A DNA stretch of 41,835 bases from Spirochaetales bacterium UBA4629 (lineage in GTDB: Bacteria > Spirochaetota > Spirochaetia > Sphaerochaetales > Sphaerochaetaceae), in the NCBI GenBank assembly GCA_002406055.1, contig DHMZ01000006.1, forward strand, positions 1 to 41,835. Direction: 5' to 3'. A model generated the notes under the pieces. It did no database searches and had not been told where the DNA came from. It saw nothing but the letters and a program-made list of their open reading frames with translations. This document shows, piece by piece, positions 25,932-32,985 of this stretch. The position numbers were made by a program, and so were the translations under genes. The stretch's first letter is position 1. Each line of letters opens with the position of its first letter.

Positions 25932-26957
25932 ATGCTGTCTTTTGAATGTGATTATAATAATGGAATTGCTCCAAAGATTTTTGAGTTGATGCTTTCAACT
26001 AACTATACAAATCAGCCTGGATATGGGGAAGATGAGTACACTAAGGACGCTATAAGAAAAATAAAAGATGCAATAAAGAAAGATGATGCATTTGTTTCTT
26101 TTGTTTGTGGTGGAACTCAAGCTAATCAAATAGCTATTTCATCTCTTTTAAAGAGCTATGAAGGAGTAATCGGGGCCACAACATCGCATATTAATACTCA
26201 TGAAGCTGGTGCTATTGAATACTCTGGTCATAAGGTTATTGGCATAGAAGAAGAAAATGGAAAAATTAAGATAGATGCACTAAGCTCTTACTTAGAAAAA
26301 TATCATCAAGACGAGAGTAAAGAAGCAATCGTTTATCCTGGTATGGTATATCTATCTCAGCCGACTGAATTAGGTACACTTTATACAAAAAATGAATTGG
26401 AAGAAATAAGAGCCATTTGTGATAAATACGATATGCTTTTATATCTAGATGGAGCACGCCTTGCCTACGCTCTTGTTGCTCCAGATAATGATGTAACTCT
26501 AGAGGATATCGCATCTCTTTGTGATGCTTTTTATATAGGTGGTACAAAGTGCGGGGCTATTATTGGAGAGGCGTTAGTCTTTTCTTCTTCAGTCTCTCCA
26601 AAACACTTTGATGCTATGAAAAAACAAAGAGGTGGAATGCTTGCTAAGGGTAGGCTTCTTGCTGTCCAGTTTGACGCTCTCTTTACAAACTCCTATTATC
26701 ATACAATTGGAAAAAATGGTATGAAGCGAGCACTCCGATTAAAAGAGATTTTTGAAGAAAAAGGCTATAAGTTTGCTTATCCTGTACAAACTAACCAGCT
26801 CTTTGTCATCATGGAGAATAAGAAAATAGAAAAACTTAGAGAAAAAGTACGTTTCTCCATTTGGGAAAAACTTGATAAAGAGAAGTCTATCGTCCGATTC
26901 TGTACATCATGGTCTACTTTGGAAGAAGACCTTGAAGAGATCGAAACAATCCTTTGA
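25932..26957 (+). CDS. ltaE: Low-specificity L-threonine aldolase-like (beta-eliminating lyase family)
   Basis: 341 aa, fold-type I PLP enzyme. The N-terminus FECDYNNGIAPKIFELM, the GGTQANQIAI loop, YLDGARLAYAL (PLP-ring Asp, about 174) and the Schiff-base lysine K206 in YIGGTKCGAIIGEAL are the family pattern. It splits threonine or allo-threonine to glycine and acetaldehyde. Glycine is also an end product of purine breakdown, so a link to the flanking purine operons is possible, but it has its own promoter and terminator. Length is typical. Confidence 0.9.
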   Translation: MLSFECDYNNGIAPKIFELMLSTNYTNQPGYGEDEYTKDAIRKIKDAIKKDDAFVSFVCGGTQANQIAISSLLKSYEGVIGATTSHINTHEAGAIEYSGHKVIGIEEENGKIKIDALSSYLEKYHQDESKEAIVYPGMVYLSQPTELGTLYTKNELEEIRAICDKYDMLLYLDGARLAYALVAPDNDVTLEDIASLCDAFYIGGTKCGAIIGEALVFSSSVSPKHFDAMKKQRGGMLAKGRLLAVQFDALFTNSYYHTIGKNGMKRALRLKEIFEEKGYKFAYPVQTNQLFVIMENKKIEKLREKVRFSIWEKLDKEKSIVRFCTSWSTLEEDLEEIETIL

Positions 26958-26968
26958 AAACAATTTCG

Positions 26969-26998
26969 CCCTCTTAATCTTTAAGAGGGTTTTTATTT
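26969..26998 (+). terminator. Terminator of the aldolase-like gene
   Basis: Perfect 9-bp stem CCCTCTTAA/TTAAGAGGG (26969-26977/26981-26989) with a 3-base loop, followed by TTTTTATTT. Classical rho-independent form. Confidence 0.9.
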
Positions 26999-26999
26999 G

Positions 27000-27319
27000 A
27001 CAAAAATTCTGGAATATTAAGAAAAAATCAAATGTTAAATAATGGTATACTTGATTATTAATTAACAATATTCGAAAAAATATAAATCTAAATAATTGAA
27101 TTGTAAAATTAAATTAATAAAAAAGGGAAATTATTTAATTTCTTGTCTGTTAACTAATAATTATTACAAAAAAACTTCTTTTATTAATAATAAAATATAT
27201 TTTACATAATTGTAAAATTGTTAAATCTATTTGAAGAACATGTGTCGCTCTGTTAAGATTTTATCAAACTTAGGGCGTTTTACGCTCTTTTGGGTTCGAA
27301 ATTGTAAAGGAGAGAACAC
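27000..27319. other. AT-rich leader region of the DUF6305/DctM/C69 locus
   Basis: 320 bp without a gene. Bases 27000-27230 are extremely AT-rich (runs of A/T with almost no G or C), as found upstream of strong promoters. A promoter fits at 27231-27259: TTGAAG, exactly 17 bases, TAAGAT. Between it and the first gene lies a short hairpin AGGGCG/CGCTCT (27272-27277/27283-27288) followed by three to four T, which could be a weak attenuator. AAAGGAGAG precedes the ATG at 27320. The direct repeat found before ygfK and ygeW is not present here. Confidence 0.5.
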
Positions 27320-27934
27320 ATGAAAAAATCAATTGTTGTATTGCTTTTAGCGGTTCTAATTTTCTTCCTTGCGCCATCTATGCTTATGGCCAAGATTACT
27401 GGAGCAGATCTTAAGACTTATGATTGCCCATTCCTTCTCACATCAGGTGGACAGGGTGCAGGATCAAAGACTCTTAGACTTTTGTTAAACCAGACAAAGA
27501 AGTTTAACTATGGTGTAGACGGCGACTTCTTCCTCGAAGATGAGACACCAGCTAGATATAGCTACATCGATAGTGGAAAGTATAAGGCTCTTGTTATTGT
27601 TATGTCAGTAACAGAGAAGGGGCTTGGTGCTTCTGGTATCACAATTGAAGACGAAATTGGATTCTTAAAAGAAGTTATTAAGAAGGCTCAGGCTCAGAAT
27701 ATGCCTATTATCGCTGTATCTATGGAAAAGGATGCAAGAAGCAAGATTAGCACAAACGGAAACGAAAGAGTTATCGATACAGTTTGTCCATATGCTGATT
27801 GGATTATTTCTCTTACAGACAACAACGCTGATGGAAGATTTACTGCTCTTGGCGAGAAGTACAACATTCCTGTAACACTTGTTGATAAGCCTCTTGAACT
27901 TGTTAAGGTTCTTCCAAGTATTTTCGTTAAGTAA
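27320..27934 (+). CDS. Secreted DUF6305-like protein, copy 1
   Basis: 204 aa with an N-terminal signal peptide (hydrophobic residues 5-25, probable cleavage near LMA/K). The mature part carries FLLTSGGQGAGSKTLRLLL (about 38-56), VTEKGLGASGI (about 96-106) and VCPYADWIIS. All three blocks recur in a paralog at 36786. I believe this is the family called DUF6305 (from memory, to be confirmed by HMM). Function unknown. A GGQGxGSK loop and alternating strands and helices suggest a small alpha/beta ligand-binding domain outside the cytoplasmic membrane. Next to a DctM-like permease it could be the solute-binding component. It is first gene of its operon. Confidence 0.65.
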   Translation: MKKSIVVLLLAVLIFFLAPSMLMAKITGADLKTYDCPFLLTSGGQGAGSKTLRLLLNQTKKFNYGVDGDFFLEDETPARYSYIDSGKYKALVIVMSVTEKGLGASGITIEDEIGFLKEVIKKAQAQNMPIIAVSMEKDARSKISTNGNERVIDTVCPYADWIISLTDNNADGRFTALGEKYNIPVTLVDKPLELVKVLPSIFVK

Positions 27935-27951
27935 GTGAGTAGGAGAGAGAA

Positions 27952-29259
27952 ATGTCTGTAACAGCGTTAACCTTTATATTGCTCATCATAATGATTGCTA
28001 CATTTGTCTTGAGCAGTATTAAGTTAAAATCCCCAGATATCTCAATGGTAGTAGCAGCTATTGTAATTGCCATTATTGGTATGTTTATGTTCCCAGACTT
28101 AGGCAGTCCAATTAGATATCTAGTAGAGGGTCTATTTGTAAACCTCGACCTTGCTATGCTCTTTATCGCAGCATCGGTCTTCGTAAATATCTATTCTTAC
28201 TCTGGAGCTGTAACTACAATTACACGTTCTATCGTACAGAAAGTTAACAACAAGTGGGTATTAATCACTATTATGGGTGTTTTAATGCTTATTCCAGGTG
28301 CTTTAACAGGTGCTGGTAGTGTTGCTATCTTTGTCCTCGGTGGTCTTGTTAATACAGTTCTTGAGTCACTTGGAATCTCAAAAAAGAAGAGAACAGTCTT
28401 CATCTTCTTCTTTGCTATTCTTTCAGCTGCTGCTCCTCCAATCAACCTTTGGACTATGCTCATGACTGCACAGGCTAACATGCCATATGTTGGCTTCACA
28501 TGGCTTTTATTAGTTCCAATCTGTATTGCTGGTGCTGTATGTATTATCTTTGTTGGTTGGGGCGCTGTTCCTGAGCCAAAAGAAGAGACACTTAAGAAGC
28601 TCCCAGAGAGAACTGAAGGTATGACATGGTGGAGAATTCTTCTTCCTGTCTTAACAATCGTTGTTCTTTTCGTTCTTGCTCTCGTTGCTCCTTGGAATCT
28701 TCCAGTTCTTGGTCTTCCTTTGATGTTCGTTATTGCAGCTATTGTTGCTTTACTTTGTAACCCAAAGAAGACAGGACCAAAAGAGTATCTTGGTATCCTC
28801 GATGACACAATGGAACAGGTTTTCCCTCTCGTTGCTAACGTATTAAGTATTGGTGTTCTTCAGAGCGCAATGGCTGCAACTGGTGTTAGAGGTCTCATTG
28901 GTAGTACATTCGTTGGTCTTCCACTTGTACTTATCTATTGTCTCATCCTCGTTATTGGACCAATCTGTCAGGGTTGTTTCAACTACGGTTGTTCTGTTGT
29001 TCTTGGTGGACCACTCATCTTCATGTTCAACACACTTGGTATGGACGTTACTGTTATTTGTGCAGCTCTTTCACTTATCTTCCCAATCGGAGACTGTCTG
29101 CCTCCATCAAGAATCGTTGGCAGATTGGCATGTGAAGAGACAGGCTATAAGGAATCTTACTTATCATTCCTCAAGTCTGCACTTGTTCCAATACTTGCAA
29201 TTGGCTTAATTGCAGTACTTATGATCGTGAAACCAGTTTGGTTCACATTCTTATACTAA
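27952..29259 (+). CDS. DctM/TRAP-like large permease
   Basis: 435 aa, about 12 hydrophobic segments. It resembles the large permease of TRAP transporters and related ion-transporter-superfamily carriers: paired re-entrant-like segments PGALTGAGSVAIFVLGG (about 105-121) and CFNYGCSVVLGGPL (about 342-355), and SAAAPPINLWTMLMT (about 159-173). It should move an organic anion with Na+ or H+. No DctP or DctQ gene is beside it; the neighbours are a secreted DUF6305-like protein upstream and a 57-aa membrane protein downstream. The nearby exported peptidases and PgsB/C suggest a glutamate-like or gamma-glutamyl substrate, which is inference. GTAGGAGAG is the ribosome site, 17 bp after the previous stop. 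Confidence 0.7.
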   Translation: MSVTALTFILLIIMIATFVLSSIKLKSPDISMVVAAIVIAIIGMFMFPDLGSPIRYLVEGLFVNLDLAMLFIAASVFVNIYSYSGAVTTITRSIVQKVNNKWVLITIMGVLMLIPGALTGAGSVAIFVLGGLVNTVLESLGISKKKRTVFIFFFAILSAAAPPINLWTMLMTAQANMPYVGFTWLLLVPICIAGAVCIIFVGWGAVPEPKEETLKKLPERTEGMTWWRILLPVLTIVVLFVLALVAPWNLPVLGLPLMFVIAAIVALLCNPKKTGPKEYLGILDDTMEQVFPLVANVLSIGVLQSAMAATGVRGLIGSTFVGLPLVLIYCLILVIGPICQGCFNYGCSVVLGGPLIFMFNTLGMDVTVICAALSLIFPIGDCLPPSRIVGRLACEETGYKESYLSFLKSALVPILAIGLIAVLMIVKPVWFTFLY

Positions 29260-29271
29260 GGAGGATAGAAG

Positions 29272-29445
29272 ATGGTATTTTGGGAAAATTTCATTCATAT
29301 CCTATATTTCGTAATGGCTGGACTAATTGGTCTAAGTTTCTTTAAGAGTCTCTTCAAGAGAAAAAAGAATGACAATATCGTATTCGATATTATGTACGCT
29401 TATTGTCTCATTCCTTTCGTTCTCAGAGTTCTCTACATTAAGTGA
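29272..29445 (+). CDS. 57-aa membrane protein next to the DctM-like permease
   Basis: 57 aa with two hydrophobic stretches, residues about 7-27 and 40-56, separated by a basic turn (FKRKKNDN). It starts 12 bp after the permease gene with an ideal TAAGGAGGA ribosome site, and its stop lies 11 bp before the preferred start of the following hydrolase gene. Its placement argues that it is a real gene and part of a complex with the permease, perhaps taking the place of the small DctQ subunit, though it is far shorter than DctQ (about 160 aa, four helices). No homologue is known to me. Confidence 0.65.
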   Translation: MVFWENFIHILYFVMAGLIGLSFFKSLFKRKKNDNIVFDIMYAYCLIPFVLRVLYIK

Positions 29446-29456
29446 GGAATAGGGAT

Positions 29457-30728
29457 ATGGCAACAAATAATAAGAGACTAATTCAAAAGATTGTCATTCT
29501 TGTAATTATTGCTGTTTTTGCAGTAATTGCTGCAGTACAGTTCTGGCAGTTAAGACATTACAAGGAAACAATTGTCACTTCTCCATATCTCACAGAGGTT
29601 AAATGGTTTAGTGATTACGTTCCTTCTTTGAAAGGAACATGGCTAGATACTCCAGTTTTCATTTTTGATAGCGGTGTTGAGGGTGGTACTGTATTTATTA
29701 ATGGTGGTCCGCACCCTTATGAACCAGCTTCTACAATGGCTGCTTACCTCATGATTGAAAACATGGTTGTTGAAAAGGGTAAGGTTATCGTCGTTCCAAG
29801 AGCTAACTACTCAGGTTCTACAGAAGGTATGTGTGGAGATGCTTATCCAATGTATTTCCATGTTGATACAGAGTGGGGCCAGGAGCAGTTCAGAATTGGT
29901 GATAGATACACAAACCCTCTAGATCAGTGGCCAGATCCATTTACATATATCAACTACCCATCAGGTCAGAACCTTGCTTATCAGGATATCAGAAACCTTA
30001 ACAGAGTCTATCCTGGTAGAGAGAATGGTACTATTACTGAGCGTGCTGGTTATGCTGTTATGGAAATTATCAGACAGGAAGGCGTCGATATCTCTATCGA
30101 TATGCACGAAGCTGAAATTCTTTACCCAGTAACAAGTACATATGTTGCACCTGCTAAGGTTCTTGATAGAGAACACTTCTTAGAAACAGGCGAGATGAAC
30201 TATGTTGAACCTGAAAGAAGTAGCTTGGATATCGCAATGATGGCTGCTATGAACATTGACCAGTTCTTTATGAAGTGTGCTTCTTCTCCAAATACTCTTC
30301 ATGGCTTAAGCCACAGAGAGTGGGCTGACTGGTCAGACTCATTAACATTCCTCATGGAAACACCAGAAATCTTCATCGATAAGATTACTGGACCAAGAAC
30401 AGAAGCTCTTATGTATGAAGGAAAGGATGAGTTCTTACAGCGTGTTACAGATAAGGGTCTTACATACTTCCCATATGATATGGAGTTTGGTACTCCAATG
30501 TGGTACAGAACTGCTCGTCAGCTTTCTGGTGCTATGGAAGTCATTAACTGGGCTGGTATGTTCTACGAAGATTTAGAAGTTATCTGTTCATGGCCACTCT
30601 ACGAAGAGATGGAAGAACTTGAGAACCAGGGAATTGATTCTGTTGGCTACTTCCTCAAGGATCCTAATGCTCCAGAAAACAAGGATCACAGATTTGTTGT
30701 TTACCACAAGAGCGTTGAGGCTAATTAA
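29457..30728 (+). CDS. Membrane-anchored AstE/AspA-type zinc hydrolase (M14-like)
   Basis: 423 aa from the ATG at 29457 (GAGGA eight bases upstream); an ATG at 29442 overlapping the previous stop would add five residues. One N-terminal membrane anchor (about 9-30) precedes an extracytoplasmic domain. Zinc ligands H86 and E89 lie in GGPHPYEP and H217 in DISIDMHEAE. The substrate-binding NLNRVYPG (about 181-187) corresponds to the NRxFPG signature of the succinylglutamate desuccinylase/aspartoacylase group. E301 in LMETPE may be the general base. The family cleaves acyl-amino-acid amides or C-terminal amino acids. Beside PgsB/C and C69 dipeptidases it might cleave gamma-glutamyl or acyl-glutamyl bonds (inference). 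Codon use looks highly expressed. Confidence 0.75.
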   Translation: MATNNKRLIQKIVILVIIAVFAVIAAVQFWQLRHYKETIVTSPYLTEVKWFSDYVPSLKGTWLDTPVFIFDSGVEGGTVFINGGPHPYEPASTMAAYLMIENMVVEKGKVIVVPRANYSGSTEGMCGDAYPMYFHVDTEWGQEQFRIGDRYTNPLDQWPDPFTYINYPSGQNLAYQDIRNLNRVYPGRENGTITERAGYAVMEIIRQEGVDISIDMHEAEILYPVTSTYVAPAKVLDREHFLETGEMNYVEPERSSLDIAMMAAMNIDQFFMKCASSPNTLHGLSHREWADWSDSLTFLMETPEIFIDKITGPRTEALMYEGKDEFLQRVTDKGLTYFPYDMEFGTPMWYRTARQLSGAMEVINWAGMFYEDLEVICSWPLYEEMEELENQGIDSVGYFLKDPNAPENKDHRFVVYHKSVEAN

Positions 30729-30743
30729 TCTATGAAATTTCTG

Positions 30744-30792
30744 CCTAGTCCTTCTTCAGGCTAGGTGGAAGAAATAACCATGCTTAAGCATG
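30744..30792 (+). other. Two intercistronic stem-loops before the first C69 gene
   Basis: CCTAG/CTAGG hairpin (30744-30765) and a perfect 14-base palindrome CATGCTTAAGCATG (30779-30792), neither followed by a T-run. They are likely RNA processing or stability elements inside the operon rather than terminators; an operator for a local regulator cannot be excluded. Confidence 0.5.
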
Positions 30793-30824
30793 TAACAATT
30801 AACATGATTCAAAAGGAGTGAATT

Positions 30825-32429
30825 ATGAAGAAGAAAATCGCCATTACAGCTCTACTTATTGTATGTTTTGCTGTACAGAGTGTTTTTGCTTGTTTTATCA
30901 CTGGTGTTGGTAGACTTGCAACAGCAGATGGTTCAACAATGACATCACATACATGTGATAGTGCTAGCGACGACTTAAGACTTTGGCTCATCCCAAGTAT
31001 GGCTGAAGGAACAGAGAGAGAAGTTGTAGTAGACGGCAGAAAGGATGCTGATTTTACTAATTTCCCACAGGTTAAAGACTACGGTGCTCGTGGTATTGTC
31101 ATGGATACATATACAAATGATAAGGACACTTATCAGTATCTCCATGCTATGTACTCTTTTGCTAACGAAAAGGGTCTTACAATGAATGAGTCAACATGTG
31201 GTTGGACAAAGACACAGAGAGAAGTTCTTGCAGCTTACGAAGGAATTTGGGATTGTTATATGCTCCAGGATGCTGCTCTTGAAAACTGTGCTACAGCTGA
31301 AGAAGCAGTTGTATTCATGGGTGACAAGATTACACAGCAGGGCTGGAATGGTTGGCCAGAATGTATTTGTATCGCAGATGGTACAGATGTTTGGGTTTTC
31401 GAAGCATATGGCGGAAATATGTGGTGTGCATTCAAGCTTCCTGATGATGCGTTCTTCTTCTGTGCTAACAGATGTAGAATTGATTTCTGGGAAGAAGATG
31501 GTGCAACATACCGCTCTGCTCCAAACATGAAAGAATTTGCTATTGCTAATAACCTTTGGAATGGTGAAGGCGACTTCAGACCATGTCAGGTTTTCGCAGC
31601 TGGTAACTATTCTTTCAACTGTGTTGGTAGAGAATGGAGAGTCCTCGTAACACTTCCAAGTGATTACACAGAAGCTGTTATTGGTAAGGATGAGCTTGCT
31701 TATTGTGAAACTCCAGATGACACATTCCCTCTTTATTACACACCATATGAGAAGGTAAGTGTTTCTACAATCGCTAGAATTTGTTCTGATAACTATGAAG
31801 GAACAAAGTACGATGGAACAAAGTCTGCCTATGCAGGTATGCATGGCAACGTTCTTTCTGTTCCTTATCAGTACAGACCAACTAACGTTCCACAGTGCAC
31901 ATACTTCCAGATTTCAAACGTAAAAGCATGGCTTCCTGAAGAAGCAAGATGTCTTGTTTGGTTTGGTTGGGGTGCTCCAAGCACAACATATCTCACACCT
32001 GTATTCGCATCTCAGACAGAACTTGCTCCACACTTCGGTAGAGGAACAAGATATGAGTACGATCCACTCTCTGGTTGGTGGAACGAAGCTCTTGTTCAGA
32101 CAGCTGCAACACTCAACTATGCAGATGCAATTGAAGTTATTAAGAGCGTAAGAGATCCAAGAATGGAAGCTCAGTTTGAAGCTACATTTGCTGTACAGAA
32201 CAAGGCTGCAAAGATGATTAAGAATGGCCAGAGAGATGAAGCTATCGACATGCTCACAAAGTATGCTAACGATCAGGCTACTATGTGGTTCAACCTCTAT
32301 GGTGAGCTTTCTGAACAGCTTGTTGCTAGATATGTTGTTGGTAGAGTCAACATGAAGTCTAGCCCAGCTCTCCATGCTGATTGGTGGAAGGAAGTTGTTA
32401 CAGCAGTTTCAAACGTTGTTGTAGAGTAA
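30825..32429 (+). CDS. Exported C69-family dipeptidase, copy 1
   Basis: 534 aa. A signal peptide (residues 1-22) is followed by CFITGVGRLATADGSTMTSHTCDS. In C69 (PepD-like) N-terminal-nucleophile peptidases the catalytic residue is a cysteine exposed at the new N-terminus, here C23 after cleavage at VFA/C. Other family blocks are NEKGLTMNESTC, DCYMLQDAALENCATAEEAV and the C-terminal LPEEARCLVWFGWGAPSTTY. It should cleave dipeptides or short gamma/alpha-glutamyl peptides outside the cytoplasm. It is followed by a small lipoprotein gene. Two further copies lie at 32986 and 34603. Codon choice (AAG, CAG, AAC, TAC favoured) suggests high expression. Confidence 0.88.
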   Translation: MKKKIAITALLIVCFAVQSVFACFITGVGRLATADGSTMTSHTCDSASDDLRLWLIPSMAEGTEREVVVDGRKDADFTNFPQVKDYGARGIVMDTYTNDKDTYQYLHAMYSFANEKGLTMNESTCGWTKTQREVLAAYEGIWDCYMLQDAALENCATAEEAVVFMGDKITQQGWNGWPECICIADGTDVWVFEAYGGNMWCAFKLPDDAFFFCANRCRIDFWEEDGATYRSAPNMKEFAIANNLWNGEGDFRPCQVFAAGNYSFNCVGREWRVLVTLPSDYTEAVIGKDELAYCETPDDTFPLYYTPYEKVSVSTIARICSDNYEGTKYDGTKSAYAGMHGNVLSVPYQYRPTNVPQCTYFQISNVKAWLPEEARCLVWFGWGAPSTTYLTPVFASQTELAPHFGRGTRYEYDPLSGWWNEALVQTAATLNYADAIEVIKSVRDPRMEAQFEATFAVQNKAAKMIKNGQRDEAIDMLTKYANDQATMWFNLYGELSEQLVARYVVGRVNMKSSPALHADWWKEVVTAVSNVVVE

Positions 32430-32442
32430 TCGAAAGTTGGTG

Positions 32443-32484
32443 TGTGGCCATGCGCCACATGCCTATAAGGAATATATGTTCCTT
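32443..32484 (+). other. Two intercistronic stem-loops between C69 copy 1 and lipoprotein 1
   Basis: TGTGGC/GCCACA (32443-32448/32454-32459) and AAGGAA/TTCCTT (32467-32472/32479-32484). The second ends just before the AGGAG ribosome site of the lipoprotein gene and could influence its access. Confidence 0.5.
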
Positions 32485-32499
32485 TAGGAGTTAAGAATA

Positions 32500-32865
32500 A
32501 TGAAAAATGTAAAATTCATTTCTATACTTTTAGTTCTTGTTTTAGCCCTTTCTCTAATGGGTTGTACAACACAGTGGAAGAAGACAGAAGGATTAAAAGC
32601 TGAAGCTACATATAGTCTCGTTGGTTACGATTTTAAATATGTTCTCGATGGTAACGAGATTACATTTAATTATGTTGATGCAGCATCTGACGATGAACTA
32701 GTCTTAATTGGTGAGACTCTAATGTCTATCCTTCCTCAGGCTGTTAGCTACGAGGTTGTTGACGCTGGTTCTATGGTCCTCAAGACAAAGTCTGCTTTAA
32801 CAGAAGCTCAGTTCAACACATTTGTTGAGACAGCTGATGCTTTAATCTACGACACTATTTATTAA
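32500..32865 (+). CDS. Small lipoprotein, copy 1
   Basis: 121 aa with a lipoprotein signal (LSLMGC, lipidated Cys at 22). The mature domain has YSLVGYDFKYVLDGNEITFNY and ends in ALIYDTIY. A paralog at 36266 keeps the same pattern and the identical LIYDTIY end. No known family is recognised. The fixed position after the C69 genes in both copies suggests an envelope partner of these peptidases, perhaps tethering or presenting substrate (inference). A terminator follows 6 bp after the stop. Confidence 0.75.
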   Translation: MKNVKFISILLVLVLALSLMGCTTQWKKTEGLKAEATYSLVGYDFKYVLDGNEITFNYVDAASDDELVLIGETLMSILPQAVSYEVVDAGSMVLKTKSALTEAQFNTFVETADALIYDTIY

Positions 32866-32870
32866 TCACT

Positions 32871-32896
32871 AGGCACCACTTTGCGGGTGCCTTTTT
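32871..32896 (+). terminator. Terminator after lipoprotein 1
   Basis: Stem GGCACC/GGTGCC (32872-32877/32886-32891; A32871 and T32892 can extend it), loop of 8 bases, then TTTTT (32892-32896). It splits the 27320-36631 gene run into at least two transcripts or lowers expression of the second. Confidence 0.85.
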
Positions 32897-32897
32897 G

Positions 32898-32929
32898 AAT
32901 TATTCCTTACCTCAGGGTAGGGAATAATT
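32898..32929 (+). other. Long hairpin upstream of C69 copy 2
   Basis: A 9-bp stem AATTATTCC/GGAATAATT (32898-32906/32921-32929) with an inner TACC/GGTA stem. CTCAC/GTGAG and CATCT/AGATG mini-hairpins follow up to about 32971. It may be a 5'-end stabiliser of the next transcript or a processing site; no T-run follows. Confidence 0.5.
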
Positions 32930-32985
32930 GAAACCTCACACGGGTGAGTAAATGATAATCATCTACAGATGAAAAGGAGAAGGAA

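Noticed and set aside
28197..28808. 203-codon frame on the minus strand
   Set aside because: Lies wholly inside the DctM-like permease gene, has no ribosome site, and its Pro/Arg/Thr-rich product is the usual antisense reading of a membrane-protein gene.
29442..29456. Upstream ATG of the M14-like hydrolase overlapping the previous stop
   Set aside because: It has no properly spaced ribosome site, whereas GAGGA is eight bases before the ATG at 29457.
30775..30805. Possible third copy of the TGCAACA operator (TGTAACAATT at about 30791)
   Set aside because: Only one half-site with a mismatch and no second repeat or -35 box at the right distance.
31191..31844. 217-codon frame on the minus strand
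   Set aside because: Antisense to C69 copy 1; Cys/Ser/Ile-rich product with no motif and no upstream ribosome site.
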